From NCBI GenBank assembly GCA_009937425.1, contig JAACFO010000003.1, forward strand, positions 1-64,000: 64,000 nucleotides of DNA, read 5' to 3'. The stretch comes from Gammaproteobacteria bacterium. Lineage in GTDB: Bacteria; Pseudomonadota; Gammaproteobacteria; HK1. The notes under the pieces are model-generated. The model was given only the letters and a program-made list of their open reading frames with translations. It did not search any database and was not told the DNA's origin. The stretch's first letter is position 1, and each line of letters opens with the position of its first letter. Positions 1 to 9,787 of the stretch are shown one piece after another. Position numbers and translations under genes: made by a program.

Positions 1-210
1 CTCCAGGTCAGTGCCTGCCGATCGCCGAAAGGCCTCTAAACGACCGGCTTCACTATGGAGCGGCCATTTCGCCTCGATTCGCTGACCGTCCGGAAATGGC
101 CGATTCCCGCCTGACGCTGTGCAGTATGATTGCTCATGGTCGGCGGTCGGCGGTCGGCGGTCGGCGCCGAAAACATAGGGGCAGCGCATCTGCCAAGGAG
201 AAGAGCGTCG

Positions 211-816
211 ATGGAGCTATACGGAATCGCATCGTCACGGGCGCGGCGCGCCCTATGGACCCTCGTTGAGGCCGGGGCGGAGTTCAGCTTTCACAAGGTC
301 GATCTCTCTGCCGGGGATCATCGCAAGCCAGCCTTCCTGGCCATCAATCCGAACGGCAAGGTGCCGGCCCTCGTCGACGGGGACCTCACTCTGTTCGAGT
401 CCGGGGCCATCTGCAACTACATCGCGCAGAAGTTCCCGGAAGCCAAGCTTCTTCCACAGCCGGACACGAAAGAAGCGGCGCTGTGTCAGCAGTGGATTTT
501 CTGGGTGGTGGCCGAGCTCGAGCAGCCGCTTTGGACCATGGGCAAGCACCGCTTCGCCCTCCCGACCAAGCAGCGGCTTCCTCAGATGCTCGAGGTCGCC
601 GCCTTCGAATGGCAGGGCCCGGCCACGGTCCTGGCCGATCACCTCGATGGACGCGAATACATGATCGGCGAGTTGTTCACTGTCGCCGACATCATGGTTG
701 CCCATACTCTCAACTGGGCGCGCGGGTTCGAGGTGCCCCTGGGCAGTGATGTGACCGAAACCTATCTCGATCGGATGACCGCACGCTCCGGGTTCAAGAA
801 GACCCTGGAATACTGA
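211..816 (+). CDS. glutathione S-transferase family protein
   Basis: MELYGIASSRARRALWTLVEAGAEF...NPNGKVPALVDGDLTLFESGAICNYIAQKF is a GST N-terminal thioredoxin-like domain; the internal ATG at 211 fits better than the ORF-track start at 130. Confidence 0.88.
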   Translation: MELYGIASSRARRALWTLVEAGAEFSFHKVDLSAGDHRKPAFLAINPNGKVPALVDGDLTLFESGAICNYIAQKFPEAKLLPQPDTKEAALCQQWIFWVVAELEQPLWTMGKHRFALPTKQRLPQMLEVAAFEWQGPATVLADHLDGREYMIGELFTVADIMVAHTLNWARGFEVPLGSDVTETYLDRMTARSGFKKTLEY

Positions 817-997
817 ATAAGCGTTCAACCAACAGGTAGAGTCGAGGCGATCAACCCGCTGCCTTGCATAGCGCAATGTCGCATATGGAATGAGATCTGG
901 ACGTTTAAAGCCACGTTTAGACAAATTGCTCAACTTCCGCTCCTGGCCGATTCGCGCCTTCCTGAGTGACGCCTCATAATGGGCGTCAGGCTCGCCT

Positions 998-1465
998 TTA
1001 AGGGTTCTGATCCCAGTTCGGGTCGTCGCTCGGGCTGAGTGGTTGTTCGCCAGCCAGGAGTCCCTTGCCAGGCAGATAGTTCACTTCCAGCCGGATCCCA
1101 TCGGGATCTTCGAAGACGACGTAGTAGTAACCAGGCGCCCAGTCCCCTTCAATCGGTCCTCGGTCGATGAATGCGTCCATCTCGCGGAGTTTCTCGGCAA
1201 TCGCCTCCACGTCCTCGCGCGAGCGAGCCCGAAAGCAAAGATGATGCATGCCAACCCGATTGGGGTTGAAGCGCTCCCCGACCTGCTCGTCCGCACAGCG
1301 CTGGATGCCAAGCGCCGTGCGGGCCCCGACGTGGTAGACGAAGTTGTTCCCGTCATAGACCTTCTGCAGCCCAAGAAAAGGCAGCAGCTCACAGTAGAAG
1401 GCGCGCGACTTCTCGAACTCGCTCACCGTTAGAACAACGTGGGCCATGCCGTTCACTTCAACCAT
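998..1465 (-). CDS. VOC/glyoxalase-family protein
   Basis: MVEVNGMAHVVLTVSEFEKSRAFYCELLPFLG...GMHHLCFRA...YYVVFEDPDGIRLEV; start trimmed to ATG at 1465. Confidence 0.85.
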   Translation of the reverse strand: MVEVNGMAHVVLTVSEFEKSRAFYCELLPFLGLQKVYDGNNFVYHVGARTALGIQRCADEQVGERFNPNRVGMHHLCFRARSREDVEAIAEKLREMDAFIDRGPIEGDWAPGYYYVVFEDPDGIRLEVNYLPGKGLLAGEQPLSPSDDPNWDQNP

Positions 1466-1599
1466 CGTGCTCTCCATCCAGGTGCTCAGGGGTAGACTGC
1501 GTTGCCTCGCCAAGACTCGTCGACGGCACAAATCGTGCGCAGGCGCGCGTACACATAACACACTATCCGCCGCATCGGACATGCGAGTCGAACGGAGCT

Positions 1600-1772
1600 C
1601 GCGAACCATCGAACTGCCGACCGCCGTGATTGGACACTACGATACCAGTGCAGCCGATCTCGGCCGCACGCTTCGCATCAGCCGCCGACATGATGCCCTT
1701 TAGACAGAACTGCCCGTTCCAGAAGCGAACCATATCCGCCACGTCATTCCAGTTCATGGAAGGGTCCAGCAT
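1600..1772 (-). pseudogene. fragment of an FMN-dependent alpha-hydroxy-acid (L-lactate) dehydrogenase
   Basis: MNWNDVADMVRFWNGQFCLKGIMSAADAKRAAEIGCTGIVVSNHGGRQFDG matches the LKGI..EDA..A...G..GI.VSNHGGRQLDG signature; both flanks of the domain are missing. Confidence 0.75.
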
Positions 1773-2091
1773 CTCGGTACGGCCGGAGGAAGAAAGCTGA
1801 ATGAGAATGTCAATACGATTGCGCAGACGGCCACGCTGAGTCGATCTAAAATCATTTGCTTCCTTGCCACATCGTCGAATGTAAAATCAGTGCCATGCCG
1901 GCCAGCTTGAACAAGACCGTGCCTGAGCCCGTGCGAGAGTCTGCCAGGAAAATCCTGTCGATCCAACTGCGTTGGGCACCAGCTACTCGGTACTCGTTAT
2001 CCCCAATGTCCAGTGTAGGGTACGGAGCAGACTAACGAATGTAACGCACTTCAAGTTAAACTGGTGCACTGGCAGGGATCGAGCAGTACAA

Positions 2092-5000
2092 ATGTCCGAC
2101 CGCGTCATTCGATGGTTAGAGGAGATTGGTCTTGGCGAATACACGGCCACGTTCGCGGAAAATGCAATCGATGAGGATGTGTTGTCCGACCTCACCGAGG
2201 CTGACTTGGAGAAGGTTGGGGTCAAGCTCGGTCATCGAAAGAAGCTCCTCAAAGCGATAGCAGCGCTGGCGGGCGAGAAACCGCCAGCTTCAGTTCGGGC
2301 TTCCAGGGAGACCACCTCACAAGCCCATGAACCAGACGAGAGCCTGGCGGCATGGGAACGACAGCCCGGTGAGCGAAAGCCGGTAACGACGCTCTTTGCC
2401 GACATTACGGGCTCCACGGCGCTTACTGAGAAGCTCGATGCGGAGGAAACCCACGACCTGCTCTATGGCGCGACACAGCGCATGTGTGAAGCAGTGGAGA
2501 ACAACCGGGGGACGATTTGCCGCTTCATGGGCGATGGGGTAATGGCGATGTTTGGCGCTCCGGTCGCGAGCGAGCACCATGCCGTTGATGCCTGTGAAGC
2601 AGCCCTTGAGATGCAGCACGCTGTCCGTAATTACGCGAGCGACGTCGAGGCCCGTCACGGGAGTGGATTACAGATCCGCGTCGGGCTTCATTCCGGGGAA
2701 GTTGTCGTCCTCATGGTGGGCGAAGGCGACAAGGTCGAGTATGACGCTTCAGGTCCGACGGTGCCCATTGCAGCACGCATGGAGCAAGTGGCACAACCTG
2801 GGGAAGTCTATCTCACTACCGCTACCCACTCGCTCGCTGCACACAGAATCGAGACGGAAGCGCTCGAGCCCGTGTCGGTCAAGGGCATCTCCGAGCCTGT
2901 CCCGGTCTTCGTGCTTCGCCGGGTGAGGTCGGCCGAGGAGGCACGACACGACAGCGCACGTACACCGTTTGTAGGCCGGCGTGCGGACCTCATCCAATTC
3001 CGCGGCGTGCTGGAGGCGTGTATCGAGGAAGGCCATGGACAGACCTTTTACATTCGCGGTGAGCCTGGCATCGGCAAAACACGACTCGTCGAGGAATTCG
3101 CGGGCATCGCCGCAGAGAAAGGCGTCTCGAGTCACCGTGGTCTTGTCCTCCCTTTCGGTGTCGGTAAAGGCCAGGATGCCATCCGTTCTCTCGTGAGGAG
3201 CCTGCTCGGCATACCGGTAGAAAGCGGCAAGGCTGAGCGAGTACGGGCAGCGGGCATAGCAATCAACGATGGCCGCCTCGGGCCCGACCAGGCGGTCTTC
3301 CTCAACGACCTGCTGGACCTCCTCCAGCCCACAGAGCTACGGGCACTTTACGACGCCATGGATAACACCACGCGCAATGAGGGCAAGCGGACGGTGGTGT
3401 CGGCCCTGGTGACCGCAACCAGCAGCAGCCGGCCAGTGCTCGCCATCGTTGAGGACGTCCACTGGGCCGACGTCATCACCCTGGCGCACCTGGCCGCTCT
3501 CACAAGGACGGTGGCTGAGTGTCCGGCACTGCTCGTGATGACTTCACGCATAGAGGGCGACCAGCTTGACCAGAAATGGCGGAGCAGCACTGAGGGCAGC
3601 CCTTTCATCACCATCGACCTGGGCCCACTGAGGAAGCAAGACTCGATTGCGTTCATCTCCGAGTTCATCGATGCCACCGACCCTTTGGCCGAGCGTTGTC
3701 TTGAACGGGCAGCCGGCAATCCATTGTTTCTGGAGCAGCTCCTGCGCACCGCGCAAGAGGGATCGGCCGCGAGTCTGCCGGATTCCATCCAGAGCCTGGT
3801 GCTGACCCGGATAGACCGACTCGACCCTGACGACAAAAAAGCGCTGCAGGCGGCCGCTGTCATCGGGCAGCGATTTCACGCCGATGCGCTCAGCCATCTC
3901 CTTGGGACGAGCAACTACGACTGCGGTGAATTGGCTAACCACAACCTGATACGGCCTGAAGGAGACGGTTATCTGTTTGCCCACGCCCTCATTCAAGAGG
4001 GCGTATATGGCTCACTTCTCAAGCGTCAACGTCACGAGCTACACCGCAGGGCGGCCGAGTGGTATGCGGGCGATGATGCCGTACTGCACGCCGAACATCT
4101 GGCGAACGCCGATGATGACAATGCACCAAGGGCTTTTATCGAAGCCGCTCGCGAACAGGCTGAGCATTACCGCTTTGAGCGGGCGCTCGACTTGACGGTA
4201 GACGGACTGGCGCTTGCAACAGAACAATCAGACCAACACAGCCTGAGTTGTCTGAAGGGTGAGCTGCTACGCGACCTTGCAGACATTCAATCCTCGATAA
4301 CCGCTTATCAAGAGGCCCTCGAGAAGGCAGTTGACGATGTGCAGCGTGCCGATGCTTGGATGGGCATCGCCGCCGGCATGAGGGTGATGGGGGATCAGGA
4401 GGAAGGGCTTGTGCTGCTTGACAGGGCCGAGGCCGTGGCGACGAGCCACGACGATAACTCGACGTTGACGAAACTCCATCATCTTCGCGGCAACTTGTAC
4501 TTTCCCTTAGGAAGAACCGGCGACTGTTACGAACAACACCGGCTTGCGCTGCACTTCGCCAAGCAAAGTGAATCCGTCGAGGATGAGGCGAGAGCATTCG
4601 GTGGACTAGGGGATGCGGAGTACGCCCGCGGTCGGATGATAACGGCACACGGCCACTACAGTCGTTGTATAGATCTCGCTCGCAAACACGGGTTCGGCCG
4701 CATCGAAGTGGCCCACCTTGGTCAACGCGGGTTCACTCGCGTCTACTCGGGTGATTGGCGCGGCGCAAAGGTGGAAGGCCTTGCAGCGGTTGAAGCGGCC
4801 ACCAAGGTCGGTGATCGCCGCGTAGAGATGAATGCGTTGGGGTGTGTACTCCACACAGTCGTCGACCTGGGTGAATACGACCTGCTTGAAGAATGTGCAG
4901 AGCGGCAACTGGCCCTGGCCCGAACGCTTGGCGCCCGCGCATGGGAGCCGCTCGCGCTTGTATGGAAGGCTATTGGTTTGGGGGCCAAGGGGCATCAGTC

Positions 5001-5466
5001 CGAAGCTCGAGAACTATTGATGCAAGCGGCCTCCATCACTCGCGAGGCAGGCCGTGCATTCAATGCGGGACGGGTATTCGGTGCTTTGGCATGGGTGATG
5101 GCTGGCGACGCTGCCGTTCGCGAAGCTGCGTTAGACGAAGGAGAAGCGGCTCTCCGCGAAGGCTCGGTAAGTCATAACTATTTCTGGTTCTATCGCTTCG
5201 CAATGGATGCGCTACTCAGCGTCAACGACTGGGCTCGGGTCGAGAGATACGCTGCAGCGCTCGAAGACTACACTCGCGACGAACCATTAGTGTGGACCGA
5301 CTTCTACATCGCCCGTGGTCGTGCTCTCGCCGCCTTTGGACGAGGCAAGCGAGACGAAACCACAATGAAGGAACTGCAGCGTTTGGATGATGAAGCGCAA
5401 CGTGCAGGGCTCAAGGTCGCCAAATCCGCTTTGGAGAAAACACGCTCGTCGAGCGGCCACCGCTGA
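2092..5466 (+). CDS. SAM domain - class III nucleotidyl cyclase - AAA ATPase - TPR protein
   Basis: N-terminal SAM-like domain (MSDRVIRWLEEIGLGEYTATFAENAIDEDVLSDLTEADLEKVGV), cyclase motif (TTLFADITGSTAL...GDGVMAMFGAP), P-loop (GEPGIGKTRLVEEF), long helical repeat C-terminus. Confidence 0.9.
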   Translation: MSDRVIRWLEEIGLGEYTATFAENAIDEDVLSDLTEADLEKVGVKLGHRKKLLKAIAALAGEKPPASVRASRETTSQAHEPDESLAAWERQPGERKPVTTLFADITGSTALTEKLDAEETHDLLYGATQRMCEAVENNRGTICRFMGDGVMAMFGAPVASEHHAVDACEAALEMQHAVRNYASDVEARHGSGLQIRVGLHSGEVVVLMVGEGDKVEYDASGPTVPIAARMEQVAQPGEVYLTTATHSLAAHRIETEALEPVSVKGISEPVPVFVLRRVRSAEEARHDSARTPFVGRRADLIQFRGVLEACIEEGHGQTFYIRGEPGIGKTRLVEEFAGIAAEKGVSSHRGLVLPFGVGKGQDAIRSLVRSLLGIPVESGKAERVRAAGIAINDGRLGPDQAVFLNDLLDLLQPTELRALYDAMDNTTRNEGKRTVVSALVTATSSSRPVLAIVEDVHWADVITLAHLAALTRTVAECPALLVMTSRIEGDQLDQKWRSSTEGSPFITIDLGPLRKQDSIAFISEFIDATDPLAERCLERAAGNPLFLEQLLRTAQEGSAASLPDSIQSLVLTRIDRLDPDDKKALQAAAVIGQRFHADALSHLLGTSNYDCGELANHNLIRPEGDGYLFAHALIQEGVYGSLLKRQRHELHRRAAEWYAGDDAVLHAEHLANADDDNAPRAFIEAAREQAEHYRFERALDLTVDGLALATEQSDQHSLSCLKGELLRDLADIQSSITAYQEALEKAVDDVQRADAWMGIAAGMRVMGDQEEGLVLLDRAEAVATSHDDNSTLTKLHHLRGNLYFPLGRTGDCYEQHRLALHFAKQSESVEDEARAFGGLGDAEYARGRMITAHGHYSRCIDLARKHGFGRIEVAHLGQRGFTRVYSGDWRGAKVEGLAAVEAATKVGDRRVEMNALGCVLHTVVDLGEYDLLEECAERQLALARTLGARAWEPLALVWKAIGLGAKGHQSEARELLMQAASITREAGRAFNAGRVFGALAWVMAGDAAVREAALDEGEAALREGSVSHNYFWFYRFAMDALLSVNDWARVERYAAALEDYTRDEPLVWTDFYIARGRALAAFGRGKRDETTMKELQRLDDEAQRAGLKVAKSALEKTRSSSGHR

Positions 5467-5553
5467 CAACATGGACCCACATCCCACCGATAAATGCTCG
5501 ATCACGCAAAAACGGGCAGTTATACTTTCTTGTAGTCCGGTGGTGCCCAATTC

Positions 5554-6492
5554 ATGACTTTTCGAGAAGCCTTCGAGTCGACGTCGGTCCTGCTTGTGAA
5601 TGGCGGGGTCATGGCGCAGATAATGGCCCGCCCGGACATCGAGCTCGATCCACACGTGCTTCACACGACTGCCGTGTACGACGAGCGCGCCCGCCCCATT
5701 CTTGCCGACGTGTACGCGAGCTATGCCGACGTCGCCGTTCGCTACCGGCTGCCGATGATGTGCTCGACTCCGACGCTGCGGGCCAACGCAGAGCGCGTTC
5801 CACAATCCCCGTACGGAGATACCCGTAGTGTGAATCGTAACTGCGTAGAGTTCCTGGACGAAACGCTGGACCGGTTCGCGGACTGGCGCGAGCACCTTTA
5901 TCTCGCCGGCAGCGTTGGGCCGAAGGGCGATACTTATCGACCCGAGACTGCGCTACCGACCGAGGAAGCTGCCCGGTTTCACGTAGAGCAGACCGAGGCG
6001 CTCGTGGAAGCCGGCGTCGATCTGCTTGTCGCCTATACCCTTCCCGCATTTGTCGAGGCTGCCGGCATGGCCAAGGCCTTCGCGGCTACTGATATCCCCT
6101 ATGTACTCAGTTTCGTGCTCGATCGTGAAGGCCGCCTTCTGGATGGCACTCTGCTCGAGACTGCAATAGATGCCATTGACGACTCAGCGGAGCAAGCACC
6201 CTTGTTCTATCTTACCAATTGCTCGCATTCCCTCGCTATTCGCGCCGGGCTCGCCCGCGTAGGTCGTGATGCGCCGCATGCGTTGAAACGCATCGCCGGG
6301 GTCCGGCCGAACGCGTCACCCAAGAGTCACGCCGAACTCGAAGGTCTCGATCACATAGAGACCGAGTCGCCGGAGGATTTCGCCAGCGCGATGGTGACGT
6401 TGAGAGGAGAGTTTGATCTCAAGGTGTTGGGAGGGTGCTGCGGAACCGACGAGGGGCACTTGGAAAAGCTGGCGAAGTCTATATCAGGCTAG
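5554..6492 (+). CDS. homocysteine S-methyltransferase family protein
   Basis: Zn-site motifs YLTNCSH and LGGCCGTDEGHL; 312 aa. Confidence 0.88.
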   Translation: MTFREAFESTSVLLVNGGVMAQIMARPDIELDPHVLHTTAVYDERARPILADVYASYADVAVRYRLPMMCSTPTLRANAERVPQSPYGDTRSVNRNCVEFLDETLDRFADWREHLYLAGSVGPKGDTYRPETALPTEEAARFHVEQTEALVEAGVDLLVAYTLPAFVEAAGMAKAFAATDIPYVLSFVLDREGRLLDGTLLETAIDAIDDSAEQAPLFYLTNCSHSLAIRAGLARVGRDAPHALKRIAGVRPNASPKSHAELEGLDHIETESPEDFASAMVTLRGEFDLKVLGGCCGTDEGHLEKLAKSISG

Positions 6493-6664
6493 CAATCCCA
6501 CCACCCCTTCTCCCTCTCGGCCACGAGGTCGCCGCCCGGCGCGCAGGCGAGACATCAGCCTTCTGGCAGCATCACCGTGGCTCTGAAGCGCGTTATGCAC
6601 GCGCTCGATGTCGGACTCGTCAACGAAATTAACCTTTAGACAGCGTTTCAATTCTGCATCGTCG

Positions 6665-7603
6665 TCAGGGAATAATCGCGTGAGCGATTTCCGTCACATG
6701 GCGTATGTCACAGCCGCAGCAACCGCCAAAAACGTTGATCCAAGGCGATCTATCACGCATCTCCTTATGCTGCTCTCCAAATTCCACTGGGTTGCCATCA
6801 TCAAGGGTATCGCTCGCTTCGAGCTCCGCATGGCTTTTGCGTGAGGCGTTGCAGAAGACGCCCTTGATGCGGCGAGCCCAGACTCTGTCTTCGAGCAGGT
6901 GCGCAAAATGGTCGGGATGCGTGCAATTCACCATGAAATAGGCAGCGCCAGAATCGGTCGCCTCGTCCACTGCCACGATCGCGTCCGCAAGTGACTGGCC
7001 CGTCTGCAGATTGCCGTCGGTCTCCAGCGTGAACGAAATGACGACAGGAAGATCAACTGCCTGGGCGGCGCGCACGATGCCGATGGCCTCGTCCGTCTGG
7101 TTGAGGGTTGCTGCGGTGATCATGTCGACTTCGGTCTCGGCCAGCCATCCGATCTGCTTAGCGTGGTATTCCTCGGCCTCGAACGCTGCGATCTCCTCTT
7201 CCGGCGCGTAGCAATCGCCCCGGGGGCCGACGATACCATCCAGCACGATCGGCTTTGCTATGTCTGAAAACTCGTCCCGTATCCCCGCGATGAACGCCGC
7301 TGATTCATGATTAGCCTGGTGAAGCTCCTCTTCCGTGGCGCCCTGCTCTCCGGCCCAATGCATGTGTGCCTTCCAGGTTTGGGTGTCGAGAACAATTCCC
7401 ATATTCTGTTCACGGGCAAGTGCGAGATACTGCCGATAATAGTTGGCGATGGCGTTTCGACCCATTGGGTCTTTTAACAGGACATGAGTGGCAAACCCGG
7501 GGATCTCAAATCCTTGATTGTAAATCAAGTCCGTCTCGAGCCCTGCAGGCATAAGAAATATCGTGTCCGACAATTGCGGCAGTTGGTTGCGATAGAGTGC
7601 CAT
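6665..7603 (-). CDS. homocysteine S-methyltransferase family protein
   Basis: MVNCTHPDHF and VFGGCCGCDIRHV motifs; 312 aa; convergent to the 5554 gene. Confidence 0.88.
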   Translation of the reverse strand: MALYRNQLPQLSDTIFLMPAGLETDLIYNQGFEIPGFATHVLLKDPMGRNAIANYYRQYLALAREQNMGIVLDTQTWKAHMHWAGEQGATEEELHQANHESAAFIAGIRDEFSDIAKPIVLDGIVGPRGDCYAPEEEIAAFEAEEYHAKQIGWLAETEVDMITAATLNQTDEAIGIVRAAQAVDLPVVISFTLETDGNLQTGQSLADAIVAVDEATDSGAAYFMVNCTHPDHFAHLLEDRVWARRIKGVFCNASRKSHAELEASDTLDDGNPVEFGEQHKEMRDRSPWINVFGGCCGCDIRHVTEIAHAIIP

Positions 7604-7965
7604 TTCAGGACCTCCCGTTCAAAGACCGCGCCAAGTTTGACACAAGACGGATCGCTACTACAGTTCAGGGCGGCATCCATTTCTGATGCGTGGATGGCTC
7701 CCACCTGCGGTCCTCATAATGTTCGTTTCCGGCCGCAAGTAAACCTCCGATACACATTTTTGCCAAAAGTGTGGCACTAAAAAATAAACGGTTTGAAAAG
7801 CCATTACTCTTCGCACCTGATCTCGACTCAGGCACGTGTCCAATATGGACATCCGTGCGAATGTTGATGAAGACAAGCGCCCGTATTTCGTCCTAGACAT
7901 CGGTGATGTCCCGGGATACCTTTTCAGACGTGCGTTAGATGACGGACCAAGAGAGGATCGGCGAG

Positions 7966-8634
7966 ATGGCAAATCAATGGCTATTCAAGAGCGAAACTTA
8001 CGATAACTGCAATTGCGCTGTAAATTGTGGTTGCCAGTTCAACTTGCCGAGCACCTATGGCTATTGTCAGTCGGCCTTCGTCGGGAACATTGTTGAAGGT
8101 CATTTCAGTGATACGCCGCTCGCGGGGCTGAATTGGGCGGGGCTGTACAAGTGGCCAGGCGAAATCGCGGAAGGAAATGGCAAACGCCAGATTGTTATCG
8201 ACGAACGTGCCGATGAAGCTCAACGGGTCGCACTTGAAACAATTATCTCAGGCCAGGAATGCGAACCAATGAGCAATTTGTTCTCCGTATTCGCGTCCAC
8301 ATGCTCGGAATTTTGCGAGACATTGTTCTTGCCAATTGACCTCGACGCGAACTTGGAACTCAGAACCGCAAGAGTTGATATACCGGGCATCATGAGGAGC
8401 AGCGGCAAACCGATAAGCAATAAGTTTAATGGCCAACCGTTCCACGTTGCGCTGGCACGTCCCAGTGGCAGTTTCGAGTTTACCTACGCAGAAATCGGAC
8501 TGGGTACGACCTCGGTGACGGGTGATATGGAGATGGCGTTCGAAGATTCATGGGCCCATTATTGTGTTCACCACTTCAGTCAGGATGGGCTGGTCCGCGA
8601 AAGATCACGGCTCACAGCATGGCTTGGCGCATGA
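7966..8634 (+). CDS. DUF1326 domain-containing protein
   Basis: MANQWLFKSETYDNCNCAVNCGCQFNLPSTYGYCQSA...GLNWAGLYKWPGEIAEGNG pattern typical of DUF1326; start trimmed to internal ATG. Confidence 0.78.
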   Translation: MANQWLFKSETYDNCNCAVNCGCQFNLPSTYGYCQSAFVGNIVEGHFSDTPLAGLNWAGLYKWPGEIAEGNGKRQIVIDERADEAQRVALETIISGQECEPMSNLFSVFASTCSEFCETLFLPIDLDANLELRTARVDIPGIMRSSGKPISNKFNGQPFHVALARPSGSFEFTYAEIGLGTTSVTGDMEMAFEDSWAHYCVHHFSQDGLVRERSRLTAWLGA

Positions 8635-8691
8635 GTACCCACTCCCGTGACTGAAGGAAGTGGAACAAAACCGGACCGACGAACGTGAACG

Positions 8692-8717
8692 ACTCCGCAC
8701 GCGCCGGAGTTTTCTTT
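8692..8717 (+). terminator. intrinsic terminator after the DUF1326 gene
   Basis: actccg-cacgcgc-cggagt stem-loop followed by ttttcttt. Confidence 0.65.
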
Positions 8718-8846
8718 GTAGCCGGTCAAGAATCTCTGACTGAACCTATTCCGCACGCATGATTGGGCCCTGGCTTCACGCAGCGCGATAAGACCGTCAT
8801 GGCCATCGGGCCGTGGATTGGCAGTTCACGCTCGTGAAATCTTGTC

Positions 8847-9764
8847 TCAACCTTCGTCGATGCACCGCCCAACCGCTTCCAGTACGCCCTCGGAAAAACG
8901 TATCCGCACGCGGTCACCATCGATTTCGAAAGCTGCGGCCATACGCGCATCGTCGTGGTACTCCAGAGCGTGCTCCAACACCAAGACGGCATCTCCCACG
9001 TCCACCTCGAAAGGCACGCCCCATTCCGCGGTACCACGCATGAAGCGATAGGCACGCTCCGCGGTAAAGTGCGTATCGAAACGGAAGTCTTTTTCCTTCG
9101 GGAAAGGTTGATAGCTCGCGAGAACCTCATCCTGACGGGTGCGCGGCACTGTTATCCCTGCGCGCATCCTGCGCAACATGTCCACCATCAGCGCAGCGCC
9201 CCTCTCGGCCAATCTGGCGTTAACCTCTGAGAAACGGGCTCCAACCGGTAGCGGCATCACGCCCTGCGCGACGATGTCCCCCGCGTCCAGATCTTCTTCG
9301 ATAATGTGAAGCGTGACGCCAGTCTCCGGCTCGCCTTCTCGGAACTGCCAGAACAGCGGCGTGGGTCCACGGTACGAGGGCAGTACGGAGGGGTGCACGT
9401 TCACGCACATCTGTTTCGGTATCCTCAGCCACGGTCCATTGAGAATCATGGGAAAGCAGGCTACAAGCAGAATATCTGCCTCCAGGCTTGCCACGCGACT
9501 CAGGACCTTCTCGTCGTGCATGGAGCCAACCCGAACCAGCGGTACGTTACCTTCGCTGGCGATGGCAGGCCCGGTACCGGTCACCACCACCGAAATTTCC
9601 TCGCCCAGAGATTCGAAGGCCCTGGTCGGAGGAGGTGCCTCGTGACTAACGAAACCACACACCTCGGTGCCTGCTTGGAGCAAGCACCTCAAGACAGTCC
9701 CCGAGAAAGCGCTGTCGCTTCCGAGCATAAGTATCTTCGGAGCCGAGTTGTCGGTAGTGTTCAT
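8847..9764 (-). CDS. formyltransferase-family protein (methionyl-tRNA formyltransferase-like)
   Basis: NVHPSVLPSYRGPTPLFWQF and EEDLDAGDIVAQ motifs of the Fmt/PurN formyltransferase fold. Confidence 0.82.
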   Translation of the reverse strand: MNTTDNSAPKILMLGSDSAFSGTVLRCLLQAGTEVCGFVSHEAPPPTRAFESLGEEISVVVTGTGPAIASEGNVPLVRVGSMHDEKVLSRVASLEADILLVACFPMILNGPWLRIPKQMCVNVHPSVLPSYRGPTPLFWQFREGEPETGVTLHIIEEDLDAGDIVAQGVMPLPVGARFSEVNARLAERGAALMVDMLRRMRAGITVPRTRQDEVLASYQPFPKEKDFRFDTHFTAERAYRFMRGTAEWGVPFEVDVGDAVLVLEHALEYHDDARMAAAFEIDGDRVRIRFSEGVLEAVGRCIDEG

Positions 9765-9787
9765 ATGCCTATCACGGCGCTACGCGT

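Noticed and set aside
253-933. 226-aa minus-strand ORF over the GST gene
   Set aside because: Antisense shadow; the GST frame is convincing
1754-1966. 70-aa ORF next to the lactate-dehydrogenase remnant
   Set aside because: Does not continue the enzyme homology and lacks other support
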